Shown here piece by piece: positions 1 through 8,104 of a stretch of DNA of 64,000 nt. The translations under genes and the position numbers were made by a program. The DNA comes from Ardenticatenaceae bacterium. Its GTDB lineage: Bacteria; Chloroflexota; Anaerolineae; Promineifilales; Promineifilaceae. The notes under the pieces are model-generated. The model searched no databases. It worked only from the letters and a program-made list of their open reading frames with translations, and was not told the origin of the DNA. The stretch lies in the NCBI GenBank assembly GCA_020634375.1, contig JACKBX010000011.1, forward strand, positions 124,001 through 188,000. The letters are read 5' to 3'. Every line of letters starts with the position of its first letter. Within the stretch, counting starts at the first letter, position 1.

Positions 1-63
1 GTGCGCCGTCACAAGCTGCCGATGGATTTGCCGAAGAAGAAGCGCACGGTGGTAAGGAAGTAG
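1..63 (+). CDS. 3' end of an upstream gene (partial)
   Basis: Frame 1 is open from the window edge to a TAG at 61-63 and gives 20 residues ending in a basic tail (LPKKKRTVVRK). The next gene starts 9 bases later, so the two are probably co-transcribed. Too little remains to name the protein. A very basic C-terminus is all that can be seen. Confidence 0.55.
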   Translation: MRRHKLPMDLPKKKRTVVRK

Positions 64-72
64 CAGTAAAAA

Positions 73-369
73 ATGGCTCAAAAAAATGTGAAACAACCAC
101 GAGATGTTGTGAAGCGCAATTTGCAACTGGTTCAGGAACTCATGCAATACTTGTATCAAAATCCGCAGGTGTTGCAATCCTTGCCGGAAGATTTTGAACT
201 GGTTGTTTTGCCAGATGACGACCCTGAAATACGCTTGTTTAATCTTGAACTGCTGGATGCACAACAGAATGCAGGAAAACCAATCGTCTTTGCGCGAATT
301 CATTCAGCCTGGCAACGTGCGACCAACCAGCCATGGCGACCTGATTTGTATGTGCCGATTGTGGCCTGA
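73..369 (+). CDS. small conserved hypothetical protein (DUF5647-like)
   Basis: 98 aa, ATG start. The pattern is a helical N-terminus (VQELMQYLYQNPQVLQ), then a short strand-acid block (FELVVLPDDDPE) and a final strand (GKPIVFARIHS). From memory this resembles the short DUF5647-type proteins, which have the order 'helix - LPEDDPE - N - GKPVVFVRI'; I could not check this. No signal peptide or membrane segment. It follows the upstream partial gene by 9 bases, which suggests an operon, possibly a toxin-antitoxin-like or other small-gene pair. That is inference only. A terminator-like hairpin follows at 389-427. Confidence 0.7.
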   Translation: MAQKNVKQPRDVVKRNLQLVQELMQYLYQNPQVLQSLPEDFELVVLPDDDPEIRLFNLELLDAQQNAGKPIVFARIHSAWQRATNQPWRPDLYVPIVA

Positions 370-388
370 TTAAGTCTTGAGTTGACAT

Positions 389-427
389 AGATTGGTTCAA
401 TCTGCGAGATTGAACCAATCTTTTGTG
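389..427 (+). terminator. rho-independent terminator / dispersed hairpin, copy 1
   Basis: Perfect 15-bp arms AGATTGGTTCAATCT (389-403) and AGATTGAACCAATCT (407-421) around a GCG loop, followed by TTTTG. It ends the small gene at 73-369. An almost identical hairpin recurs at 17124-17156 with paired changes in both arms. Confidence 0.75.
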
Positions 428-459
428 TGGCATGGTAATTGCGGCGTTAAAAGCAGAGA

Positions 460-996
460 TTGGCCTTGACAGAACAGAAACAAAGTGAAGTGAAACAGAT
501 TGCCGAACAAGTTCCAGCGCTGAAACCGCTGTTGACGAATGCAAATCATATTGATGTGAAAACGATTGACAGCGCTGCCGACCTGCGCACGTTTATTGCC
601 GGGATGCTTTCTTATATGCCTGCCTGGTTGAAGTTTTTGTATGGTGTGCGCGGGGTGTTTGTGCGCTTGTTGGGGATGCGCCAGGAAGGGGCGGGGCTGT
701 TACGGCCGTTACGCCCCACAGACATCTCCTTTTCCCCCGGCGACACGGCCATGATCTTCAAGGTAACGATGGCCGAACCGGACACATACTGGGTGGGCGA
801 AGCCGCAGATACCCATTTAATTGCTTATATGGGGGTGATAGCGGAACCGCTGGCCCAGGGGAGTCGCTATCATGTGGCGACGATTGTTCATTATCGCCAT
901 TGGACGGGGCCGGTGTACTTTAATGTGATACGGCCGTTCCACCATCTCGTTGTCTGGCAAATGATGAAAGCCGGTGCGCAGGCAAGTCCAGGCTAA
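460..996 (+). CDS. DUF2867-family protein
   Basis: 178 aa, read from a TTG at 460; a second in-frame TTG lies at 466 and neither has a strong ribosome site, so the start is uncertain. The body matches the DUF2867 pattern: an SxADLRTFIAGML helix near residue 45, an amphipathic W/LK..YGVRG segment (65-80), then alternating strands (TAMIFKVTMAEPDTYWVGEA, HVATIVHYRHWTGPVYFNVIRPFH) and a terminal helix. Family members are small START-like proteins of unknown function. The gene ends immediately before the 21-bp repeat array and has no clear operon partner. Confidence 0.75.
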   Translation: MALTEQKQSEVKQIAEQVPALKPLLTNANHIDVKTIDSAADLRTFIAGMLSYMPAWLKFLYGVRGVFVRLLGMRQEGAGLLRPLRPTDISFSPGDTAMIFKVTMAEPDTYWVGEAADTHLIAYMGVIAEPLAQGSRYHVATIVHYRHWTGPVYFNVIRPFHHLVVWQMMKAGAQASPG

Positions 997-1072
997 AACC
1001 GGCCTCTTGTCATTCACCCTGTCCGGCCATGATGAAAGTTCAGAAAACAAACCGGTAGCTGTCATTTTTTGC

Positions 1073-1340
1073 TTTTGGGGAACCATTATTCCGCGTTTGG
1101 GGATGACCATTCTGCTTTTGGGAATCATTTTTCCGCGTTCAAAAATGGTAATTCCATCTTCGGGAATCGCTGTGCCGCATTTGGGAATCATGCAACTGCT
1201 TTTGGGAATCATGAAACTGCATTCGGGAATTGCTACTCCACGTCTGGGAACAATTATTCCGTTCCGGGAACAATTATTCCGTTCTGGGAATCGTTTTTCT
1301 GCCCTGGGAATCACTTTTCCGCTCGGAATCACCGGGTTGT
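1073..1340 (+). repeat. degenerate 21-bp tandem repeat array, about 12 units
   Basis: Units of 21 bp with consensus close to TTTGGGAATCATTNTTCCGC run without interruption between the DUF2867 gene and the gene at 1421. Because 21 is divisible by 3, several frames stay open and give heptapeptide repeats (SAFGNHF-like in one frame, LGIIxPR-like in another, MIPKxGx on the minus strand). None of these frames has a ribosome-binding site, so I treat them as non-coding. The 425-bp gap 997-1420 otherwise holds only the leader of the next gene. Confidence 0.85.
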
Positions 1341-1420
1341 GTTTATGTTATAATCTGGCCGTCGAACGGCCGTAATCCATACGCGCCACATTATTTCACC
1401 AGTATGAAGGAGACCTTTCC

Positions 1421-2080
1421 ATGATTGCCTATCGCAATGACAAGATTGATAATTATTTACAACAAGTCCGTCTGGGTATAGAAAACGGGCGCAATATACC
1501 TGACATCGCCGCCGCATTAGCCATTTATGGGACCGATTCCCTAAAAATGGATGCGGGCGCGGCCTTGTTTGCCACCGCCGAGGAGTTACAAGCCATCCAG
1601 GTAAAGGAATATAGCGAACAATACTCGGCAACGGCAGCGCTTACCGAAGCATGGCACGCCACCGACAAAACCTATTCCACCCATCGCAAACTGGCAAAGT
1701 TGGCCCTGCGCGACGACCCGGAAGCGCAAGCGGCCATTTTTGTTAATCAGCCCAAAAAGAAGACGCTAGACGCCTGGCTGGGGCAAGCGGGCGTTTTCTA
1801 TAAAAATCTGCTGGGCGACGCTGATATGTTGGCGGCGATGGGCCAATATAACATCACCCATATGATGCTGACAGAGGCGCAAACGGCCGTTGTCCATGTC
1901 GCCAACCTCAACGCCGCCCAGGAAAAGGAAAAATCGGAAGCCCAAAAAGCGACCAAAACCCGCGACGCGGCTCTGGATGCGCTGGACGAATGGTACAGCG
2001 AGTTCCGCACGCTGGCCCGCATTGCCCTGGAGGATGATCCCCAACTGCTGGAGGCCTTGGGATTAGGCGCGATTCCCTAA
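1421..2080 (+). CDS. hypothetical all-helical protein
   Basis: 219 aa with ATG preceded by AAGGAG at 1406-1411. No family recognised. The sequence is almost entirely predicted helix, with a charged, coiled-coil-like stretch near residues 160-185 (AAQEKEKSEAQKATKTRD). Two internal segments resemble each other: KLAKLALRDDPEAQAAI around residue 90 and TLARIALEDDPQLLEALGL near the end. This suggests an internal duplication of a helical hairpin ending in a DDP turn. No signal peptide or membrane helix. It sits directly after the 21-bp repeat array and before an intergenic hairpin. Confidence 0.7.
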   Translation: MIAYRNDKIDNYLQQVRLGIENGRNIPDIAAALAIYGTDSLKMDAGAALFATAEELQAIQVKEYSEQYSATAALTEAWHATDKTYSTHRKLAKLALRDDPEAQAAIFVNQPKKKTLDAWLGQAGVFYKNLLGDADMLAAMGQYNITHMMLTEAQTAVVHVANLNAAQEKEKSEAQKATKTRDAALDALDEWYSEFRTLARIALEDDPQLLEALGLGAIP

Positions 2081-2087
2081 GTTTAAT

Positions 2088-2173
2088 CATGAACAATGAA
2101 GGTTTAATCATGAATTGTGAACGGGGCAACTCATTCACAATTCATGATTCCCAATTCATTATTCATGATTCAT
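2088..2173. repeat. 7-nt-periodic intergenic repeat with hairpin
   Basis: Heptamers AATCATG/AACAATG/AAGGTTT/AATCATG/AATTGTG are followed by their inverted copy. Perfect 16-bp arms lie at 2106-2121 and 2134-2149 with a 12-nt loop. The element fills the gap before the LRR-Roc gene. Confidence 0.8.
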
Positions 2174-2195
2174 CCCCCTTCCCACGAGGTGATTG

Positions 2196-4514
2196 ATGGC
2201 AATATACAAATACGACACCCCCGAAGAGGCTTACAAAAGAGCGCGGCTCCGTATTCAACTAGCGTTTACGGATGGGAGCGTAGAACTTGATCTGAGTGGG
2301 TTGGGGCTAACGGCCGTGCCTCCAAAAATCGGCCAACTGACCAGCCTGACGTGGCTTTACCTGCACGAGAACCAGTTAACGGCCGTGCCCCCCGAAATCG
2401 GCCAACTGTCCAGCCTGACGCAGCTTTGGCTGCACGATAACCAGTTAACGGCAGTTCCCCCTGAAATCGGCCAACTGACCAGCCTGACGCAGCTTGCCCT
2501 GAGCGGCAACCAGTTAACGGTCGTGCCCCCCGAAATCGGCCAACTGACCAGCCTGACGCAGCTTGCCCTGTACGGCAACCAGTTAACGGCCGTGCCCCCC
2601 GAAATCGGCCAGCTAACCAGCCTGACGGAACTTAGCCTGAACGGCAACCAGTTAACGGCCGTGCCCCCCGAAATCGGCCAACTGACCAGCCTGACGTCGC
2701 TTAACCTGAGCCGCAACCAGTTAACCGATTTACCCGCCAGCTTGCTGAAGTTGACCCAATTGAAAACCCTCAACCTGCGCGACAACCCCCTGCCCGGCAT
2801 CTCGCCGGAGGTGTTGGCACAATATGATAACCCCGCCCTCATCCTGCAAACCTACTTCGCCGCCCGCCGCCCCCTCCACGAAGCCAAGCTCCTCCTCGTC
2901 GGGCAAGGGCGCGTCGGCAAAACCTCCCTCCTCCGCCGCCTCACCAACGGCTCCTTCAACCCCAACGAACCAACCACCCACGGCATCAACGTAGCCCAAC
3001 GAGAGTTTGAAATAAAGGCTGGGGAAAATGCCCCCAATCTCCAATCTCCAATCTCTAATCCCCAATCTCCCCTCTCCGTCCGCCTCAACCTCTGGGACTT
3101 CGGCGGCCAGGAAATCATGCACAACACCCACCAATTCTTCCTCACCGAGCGCAGCCTCTACCTCATCCTCCTCAACGCCCGCGAAGACATCCACGCCAAC
3201 CGCCTCGCCTACTGGCTCAAACTCATCGGCGGCCTCGCCGACGCCCCCATCATCATCGTCATCAACCACATAGACCAAAACCCCGCCTTCACCCTCGACG
3301 AGCGCGAACTGCAATACCATCACCCCCACATCGTCGCCTTCATCCGCACCGACTGCCACAACTTCACCTGCAACGGCCAGGCCGGATTCGCCCCCCTCGA
3401 AGCCGTCATCGCCCGCGCCCTCAACGACCATCTCCCCCGCATCCACGACCGCTTCCCCGACGCCTTCTACACCATCAAAGAAAAGCTAGAGGGGATGAAA
3501 ACCAACACCCTCCCCTTCGCCGCCTATCAAGCCCTCTGCCGCCAACACGATATCAAAGACGAAAATTTGCAGCGCGGCTACATGCGCGTCCTCCACGAAC
3601 TCGGCGTCATCCTCAACTACCAAGACGATCCCCACCTCTCCCACTTCGGCATCATGAACCGCAACTGGGTGGTGCAAGGCGTCTACGCCATCATCACCAC
3701 CCAACTCCTCGCCGACAGCCGCGGCCAACTGCACCGCCGCGACCTGCCCGCCATCTTCGCCGCCTGCCCCAACGTCAACCAGGCCGACTACCCCCCCGCC
3801 GCCCACGCCCTCATCCTCGACATGATGCAAAAGTTTGAACTCTGCTACCGATTCGACAGCGACGACAGCTACCTCGTCCCCGACCTCTTCGACAAAACCA
3901 CCCCTGCCGCCATCAACTTCCAGGAACTCACCGCCGACGCCCTCGCCTTCCGCTACGAATTTGAAGCCCTGCCCACCAGCATCTTCTCCCGCTTCCTCGT
4001 CCGCCGCCACCGCCTCATCGCCAACCCCCACCTGCTCTGGCGCGATGGCGCCGTCCTGCAGCGCGACGGCCAAACCGCCTTCATCCGCTCCCGCCCCGAC
4101 GACACCAACCCGGCCATCCTCATAGACATCACCGGCCCCGGCGACCGTCGCCCCCTCCTCGAAATCATCCGCAGCACCTTCGAAGAACTCTTCCCCGCCA
4201 AAATGTCGGTCGAAGAGATGGTTCCCCTACCACAGCGGCCAGATTTATCCTTGCCGTACATAGACTTGCGTAACATGATTGAAGATGGCGTAGAACGACA
4301 TTATGTCTCTGGCATTCGCTCCTATATCAACCCGGCTGAATTGTTGGGCGTTGTGGAACATGCTGGCCGCCAAAGCCGCCGCGAACCTGTTCCAGCCCCC
4401 TCAAGGCAAGTCATCATCAACGTCAACAACAGCGGCGATGACATCTCAGTGGGCAATATCACAAACAGTTCCGGCGTCGCCGTTGGCCGCAAGGCGAAAG
4501 GGGAAGCAAAGTAG
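2196..4514 (+). CDS. LRR-Roc-COR (ROCO family) GTPase
   Basis: 772 aa from ATG 2196 with GAGGTG just upstream; a TTG at 2193 is the alternative. Residues ~30-190 hold seven 23-residue leucine-rich repeats (LTxVPPEIGQLxSLxxLxLxxNQ), nearly identical at DNA level. The Roc domain follows: P-loop GQGRVGKTSLL near 235, switch II WDFGGQE near 300, and the base-recognition motif NHID near 355 instead of canonical NKxD. A COR-like region covers ~430-700. The tail ends in NNSGDDISVGNITNSSG. ROCO proteins are dimeric GTP switches that bind partners through the LRRs; the bacterial target is unknown here. A heptamer repeat stretch (3028-3076) is inserted in frame between P-loop and switch II. Confidence 0.9.
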   Translation: MAIYKYDTPEEAYKRARLRIQLAFTDGSVELDLSGLGLTAVPPKIGQLTSLTWLYLHENQLTAVPPEIGQLSSLTQLWLHDNQLTAVPPEIGQLTSLTQLALSGNQLTVVPPEIGQLTSLTQLALYGNQLTAVPPEIGQLTSLTELSLNGNQLTAVPPEIGQLTSLTSLNLSRNQLTDLPASLLKLTQLKTLNLRDNPLPGISPEVLAQYDNPALILQTYFAARRPLHEAKLLLVGQGRVGKTSLLRRLTNGSFNPNEPTTHGINVAQREFEIKAGENAPNLQSPISNPQSPLSVRLNLWDFGGQEIMHNTHQFFLTERSLYLILLNAREDIHANRLAYWLKLIGGLADAPIIIVINHIDQNPAFTLDERELQYHHPHIVAFIRTDCHNFTCNGQAGFAPLEAVIARALNDHLPRIHDRFPDAFYTIKEKLEGMKTNTLPFAAYQALCRQHDIKDENLQRGYMRVLHELGVILNYQDDPHLSHFGIMNRNWVVQGVYAIITTQLLADSRGQLHRRDLPAIFAACPNVNQADYPPAAHALILDMMQKFELCYRFDSDDSYLVPDLFDKTTPAAINFQELTADALAFRYEFEALPTSIFSRFLVRRHRLIANPHLLWRDGAVLQRDGQTAFIRSRPDDTNPAILIDITGPGDRRPLLEIIRSTFEELFPAKMSVEEMVPLPQRPDLSLPYIDLRNMIEDGVERHYVSGIRSYINPAELLGVVEHAGRQSRREPVPAPSRQVIINVNNSGDDISVGNITNSSGVAVGRKAKGEAK
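2300..2760 (+). repeat. 69-bp near-identical repeats coding LRRs
   Basis: The DNA unit AACCAGTTAACGGCCGTGCC continues into CCCGAAATCGGCCAACTGA and recurs every 69 bp about seven times. Synonymous positions are almost invariant, which points to recent amplification or gene conversion rather than old protein repeats. Four of the units carry the ACGGCCGT palindrome. Confidence 0.85.
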
Positions 4515-4553
4515 GGGCATGGCGACGCGGGCATGGCGACGCCATGCCCCTAC
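4511..4553. terminator. bidirectional hairpin between convergent genes
   Basis: Arms GTAGGGGCATGGCG (4511-4524) and CGCCATGCCCCTAC (4540-4553) pair perfectly over 14 bp with a 15-nt loop. It overlaps the stop codon of the LRR-Roc gene and lies 5 bp from the end of the convergent DUF302 gene. There is no clear T-run. Confidence 0.6.
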
Positions 4554-4557
4554 GGGT

Positions 4558-4953
4558 TTATGCGGCAAGGGCTGCCGCTACGCGGGCCAGACGCGCTTTG
4601 GCGTCCTGGGCTACTTCAACGATGGCGGGGTTGTCTACAATACCCAGCATCACTTCGGGGTCAATCAGGCTGACGAGGATACGGCCGTCCTCCTCCAACG
4701 CCACCGTCACATTACAAGGCAGCAGCAGCCCCACCTCCGGCACGGCAGAGAGCGCCGCGTGCGCCAACGGGGGATTGCACGCCCCCAAAATCTTGTAGGG
4801 GCGGAAGTCCATGTCCATCTTCTTTTTCAACGTCGCTTTCACATCAATCTCGGTGAGCACGCCAAAGCCTTCTTTCTTGAGTTCGGAGGTTACGGTGGTA
4901 ACGGCCGTTTCAAAATCACTATCCAAATATACAGTCATGCCTAATTGGGTCAT
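4558..4953 (-). CDS. DUF302 domain protein
   Basis: 131 aa, start supported by AAGGAGATAAAG before ATG. It shows the DUF302 pattern: an N-terminal strand, FETAVTTVTSELKKEGFGVLTEIDV (read as two pieces), a KKKMDMDFRPYKILGACNP core, PEVGLLLPCNVTVALEEDG and a C-terminal helix. DUF302 domains are small alpha-beta folds of unknown biochemistry, often near thiol or metal stress genes. Here the only same-strand upstream neighbour is tex, separated by a heptamer-repeat hairpin, so it is probably transcribed alone or as a distal tex gene. Confidence 0.88.
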   Translation of the reverse strand: MTQLGMTVYLDSDFETAVTTVTSELKKEGFGVLTEIDVKATLKKKMDMDFRPYKILGACNPPLAHAALSAVPEVGLLLPCNVTVALEEDGRILVSLIDPEVMLGIVDNPAIVEVAQDAKARLARVAAALAA

Positions 4954-5048
4954 CTTTATCTCCTTGCGGTGTCATATGGTTATACTGGCTTGGATGCGCT
5001 CATCTGCGAAACGGGACGCGCTTCACACGGTTCTCATCATGATATTGA

Positions 5049-5112
5049 CCGTGAAACGTGATGCGTGAAACGTGAAAAGAAGGCCATCACGTTTCACATT
5101 TCACGTTTTACG
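5049..5112. repeat. 7-nt-periodic repeat with inverted copy (GTGAAAC type)
   Basis: GTGAAAC/GTGATGC/GTGAAAC/GTGAAAA heptamers are followed by the inverse. GTGAAACGTGATG (5051-5063) pairs perfectly with CATCACGTTTCAC (5085-5097). It runs into the tex stop codon. The same word occurs at 7279-7346 and 45506-45530. Confidence 0.8.
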
Positions 5113-7240
5113 CTTGCGGCCACCCCAACCCAATCCGATTGCGCTCCTTCTCCACGCTGAGAATGGTCACTTCCACCACATCGCCCACGCCCAGGCGCGT
5201 TTGCCGGGGGATTTTGCTGCGATGCAGCAGCCCATCCTGCTTCACGCCAATATCAATGAACGCGCCAAAATCCACCACATTGCGCACCGTGCCCTGCAAA
5301 ATCATGCCCTCGCGCAGGTCGTCCATCGAAAGCACGTCGTTGCGCAAAATGGGCAGCGGCAGGTCCGCGCGAGGGTCACGCCCTGGACGCACCAACTGCT
5401 CGTAAATATCAATGAGGGTAGGCACGCCCGCGCCCAATTCGGCCGCAAACTGTTTGTCGGCAATGCGCTGGCGCAGGGCGATTAAGGCCGGTTCGCGCTC
5501 GGCGGGGGCGCTGTGGGGGGTGAGGCTGGCGCGTTGCAGCACGGCCGTTGCCACCCCATAGCTCTCCGGGTGAATGGCCGACGCATCCAGCGGATTCTCG
5601 CCGCCCAAAATGCGCAGGAACCCGGCGCACTGCTCAAACGCCTTGCTGCCCAGGCCGTTCACATCAATGAGGGATTGGCGGGTGGCGAAACGGCCGTGCT
5701 TATCCCGATGCGCCACAATTTTCTCCGCCAGCTTGGGGCCGATACCGGCCACATAGGTCAGCAGCGCCGGAGATGCCGTGTTCAAGTCCACGCCCACGCG
5801 GTTCACCACCAACTCCACAACGGCCGTCAGCGCCTCAGACAACTGCTTCTGATTCACATCATGCTGATACAGGCCAATGCCGATGGACTTGGGGTCAATC
5901 TTCACCAGTTCCGCCAGTGGGTCTTGGGCGCGGCGGGCAATGGAAACCGCGCCGCGCAGCGTCACATCCAGGTCGGGCATCTCCGCTTTTGCCAGTTTGC
6001 TGGCGCTGTAGACGCTGGCCCCGGCCTCGTTGACGATGAGGTATTGCACGGTGTCTAACGGCCGTGTCAATTCTGCCACCAACTGCTCCGTCTCGCGGGA
6101 GGCCGTGCCATTGCCAATGGTGATCAGCGTCACGCCGTGCCGCTTCACCCACAGGGCCAGCTTTTTCAGCGTCTCTTCGCGGCGGTTTTGCGGCGGATGC
6201 GGGTAAATCGTGCCCGTTTCCAGCACTTTGCCGGTGGCATCCACAATCGCCACCTTGCAGCCGGTGCGGAAGCCGGGGTCAAGTCCCAGCACCGTGTGCC
6301 CGGCCAGCGGCGGCTGATTGAGCAAATTGCGCAAATTCTCGGCAAAAATGGCGATGGCGTGTTCCTCGGCCTGTTCACCAAGAGTACGGCGCACATCGCG
6401 CTCGATGGCGGGCAGCAGCAAACGCTGCGCGGCATCTTCCATTGCCGCCTGCAACTGCGCGGCAAGCGGGCTGCGCGGGTCGGGGCGCACCACGCTGCGC
6501 ATGGCAATTAGCCAATCTTTTTCGGCAATATCTACGTGGACGCGCAGCACTTTCTCCGCTTCGCCGCGATTGATAGCCAGGGTTTGATGCGGCCGCACGC
6601 GGTCTACACGCAGGGCAAAATCATAATACAGGGCGTACACTTCGCGGGCATCTGCGGCGCTGTCTATTTTTTCGGAGCGGAGAATGCCCCATTGCAGCGC
6701 CTTTTCGCGCACACGCTGACGAATGGCAGCATGGTCGCTGAGAACCTCGGCCACGATGTCCCGCGCTCCAGCCAATGCATCTTCCCTTGTCGGCACGTCA
6801 TCGGTAATAAACGGAGCGGCAATTTCCTCCGGGGTTTGCTCGCTGCGTAGTTGGCTGAAAATAAGCTGCGCCAATGGCTCCAACCCTTTTTCGCGGGCGA
6901 TGCTGGCGCGGGTGCGCCGTTTGGGTTTGTAGGGCTGGTAGAGGTCTTCCAACTCGGTCAGGGTTTGCGCAGCCATGATTTGCTGGCGCAGTTCTGGGGT
7001 GAGTTTCTCTTGTTCGGTGATGGCGTTGAGGATGGTCTGGCGGCGTTCGTCGAGACTGCGCAGCTTGCCCACTTGCTCGCTGATGTGGCGAAGCTGCTCT
7101 TCATCCAGGCTGCCGGTGGCTTCTTTGCGGTAACGGGCGATGAAGGGGATGGTGTTGCCGCTGTCGAGGAGGTCAATGACGGCCGTTACTTGGGACGGCC
7201 GTAATTTCAATTGGGAAGCAATTGGGTCTGCGTAGGTCAT
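5108..7240 (-). CDS. tex: Tex-family transcription accessory protein
   Basis: 710 aa from ATG at 7238-7240. The domains are in the normal Tex order: N-terminal helical domain (IPFIARYRKEATGSLDEEQL at ~35-55), YqgF/RNase H-like core (VLGLDPGFRTGCKVAIVD at ~320), HhH motifs (YVAGIGPKLAEKIVAHRD, DVNGLGSKAFEQCAGFLR at ~490-550) and a C-terminal S1 domain (GTVRNVVDFGAFIDIGVKQD near 640). Length is close to the family norm. Tex binds nucleic acid and acts with RNA polymerase and RNA turnover. An upstream extension in frame (to 7318) would run through a heptamer repeat and is not believable. A TATAAT sits 9 bases before the ATG, so the mRNA may be leaderless. Confidence 0.95.
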   Translation of the reverse strand: MTYADPIASQLKLRPSQVTAVIDLLDSGNTIPFIARYRKEATGSLDEEQLRHISEQVGKLRSLDERRQTILNAITEQEKLTPELRQQIMAAQTLTELEDLYQPYKPKRRTRASIAREKGLEPLAQLIFSQLRSEQTPEEIAAPFITDDVPTREDALAGARDIVAEVLSDHAAIRQRVREKALQWGILRSEKIDSAADAREVYALYYDFALRVDRVRPHQTLAINRGEAEKVLRVHVDIAEKDWLIAMRSVVRPDPRSPLAAQLQAAMEDAAQRLLLPAIERDVRRTLGEQAEEHAIAIFAENLRNLLNQPPLAGHTVLGLDPGFRTGCKVAIVDATGKVLETGTIYPHPPQNRREETLKKLALWVKRHGVTLITIGNGTASRETEQLVAELTRPLDTVQYLIVNEAGASVYSASKLAKAEMPDLDVTLRGAVSIARRAQDPLAELVKIDPKSIGIGLYQHDVNQKQLSEALTAVVELVVNRVGVDLNTASPALLTYVAGIGPKLAEKIVAHRDKHGRFATRQSLIDVNGLGSKAFEQCAGFLRILGGENPLDASAIHPESYGVATAVLQRASLTPHSAPAEREPALIALRQRIADKQFAAELGAGVPTLIDIYEQLVRPGRDPRADLPLPILRNDVLSMDDLREGMILQGTVRNVVDFGAFIDIGVKQDGLLHRSKIPRQTRLGVGDVVEVTILSVEKERNRIGLGWPQA

Positions 7241-7278
7241 AGTGAAACGATTATAGCAGATGTGGGCGGATTTCATCC

Positions 7279-7346
7279 GTGAAACGTGAAGCGTGAAACG
7301 CGAAGAAAATCTCATCACGTTTCACGTTTCACGTTTTACGTTTCGC
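7279..7346. repeat. 7-nt-periodic repeat with inverted copy (GTGAAAC type)
   Basis: GTGAAACGTGAA (7279-7290) pairs with TTCACGTTTCAC (7321-7332), with further direct copies on each side. It is the same family as the element at the other end of tex, so tex is bracketed by two copies. Confidence 0.8.
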
Positions 7347-7437
7347 GCTGCGCTTGGCTGACAAGGGAAGGCACGTTAAACTTGGAGGCATTCATCAACT
7401 TATTTGGGCATACATTGAATTTGGAGGTTGAAAAACG

Positions 7438-8043
7438 ATGCTCTCCGTCTCAACAACAACATTTTTAACTATCCGGCTGGCAGTCCGTTTACAGGACGGC
7501 GGCAATGTCTTGACAGGGGTTATATTAGTTGTAGCAGCCCTGGTACTGCTGTATCTCTTCTGGCAATGGTGGAAAAGCGTGGAAGGCGAAGATTCGGCGA
7601 TTGATTTGCGGACGCTGAATGCGCATGTGAATAATGGTGAGGAAGAGGCGATTGTCGCTCATGCTGATCCCCATCACGAGGAAACCCATGCCCCAGAACA
7701 CTATGAAATGGAAGCGGCGGCAGAGGAAACGGCCGTTGCCGAACCAGAAGCAGCGCCAGAACCGGAACCAACCGAACCCATCGAACCAGACGATTTGACC
7801 AAAATCGAAGGGGTCGGGCCGAAAATTGCCGAATTGCTGCAAGCAGCGGGATTTGCCACTTATGTACAGTTAGCACAAGCCGAGACCAGCACATTGCAAA
7901 AAGTGTTAGAGGAAGCCGGGCCGCGTTACCGGCTGGCTGACCCATCAACCTGGGCACAGCAAGCAGGATTGGCGGCAGCCGGTCAATGGGATGAATTAGC
8001 TGTGTTGCAAGATAATTTGAAGGGAGGACGGGCGGCAGAGTAA
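7438..8043 (+). CDS. membrane-anchored helix-hairpin-helix (DUF4332-like) protein
   Basis: 201 aa, ATG preceded by GGAGGT at 7423. One transmembrane helix spans residues ~24-43 (VLTGVILVVAALVLLYLFW), followed by a long acidic, Pro/Glu-rich linker (~50-118). A helix-hairpin-helix domain follows (LTKIEGVGPKIAELLQAAGF, ~120-140) and a conserved tail with W around 165. The HhH fold normally binds DNA or proteins. Tethering by a TM helix and acidic linker would place it at the inner membrane face. A soluble paralogue of the HhH part is encoded at 63128-63448. Function unknown. A terminator follows. Confidence 0.8.
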   Translation: MLSVSTTTFLTIRLAVRLQDGGNVLTGVILVVAALVLLYLFWQWWKSVEGEDSAIDLRTLNAHVNNGEEEAIVAHADPHHEETHAPEHYEMEAAAEETAVAEPEAAPEPEPTEPIEPDDLTKIEGVGPKIAELLQAAGFATYVQLAQAETSTLQKVLEEAGPRYRLADPSTWAQQAGLAAAGQWDELAVLQDNLKGGRAAE

Positions 8044-8071
8044 CGGCCGTATCCTCACGTACCCTCATCCA

Positions 8072-8104
8072 AACGCCTGTCCCATGGGGCAGGCGTTTTT
8101 TATT
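8072..8104 (+). terminator. rho-independent terminator
   Basis: AACGCCTG...CAGGCGTT stem with a CCCATGGGG centre, followed by TTTTTT. It terminates the HhH gene and overlaps the end of the convergent gene on the minus strand. Confidence 0.8.

Noticed and set aside
974..1375. Long ORFs across the 21-bp array (both strands)
   Set aside because: No ribosome site; open frames are explained by a repeat period divisible by three.
2730..4073. Long minus-strand ORFs opposite the Roc-COR gene
   Set aside because: Produced by the C-rich third positions of the real gene; their protein sequences are low-complexity V/E/G/D.
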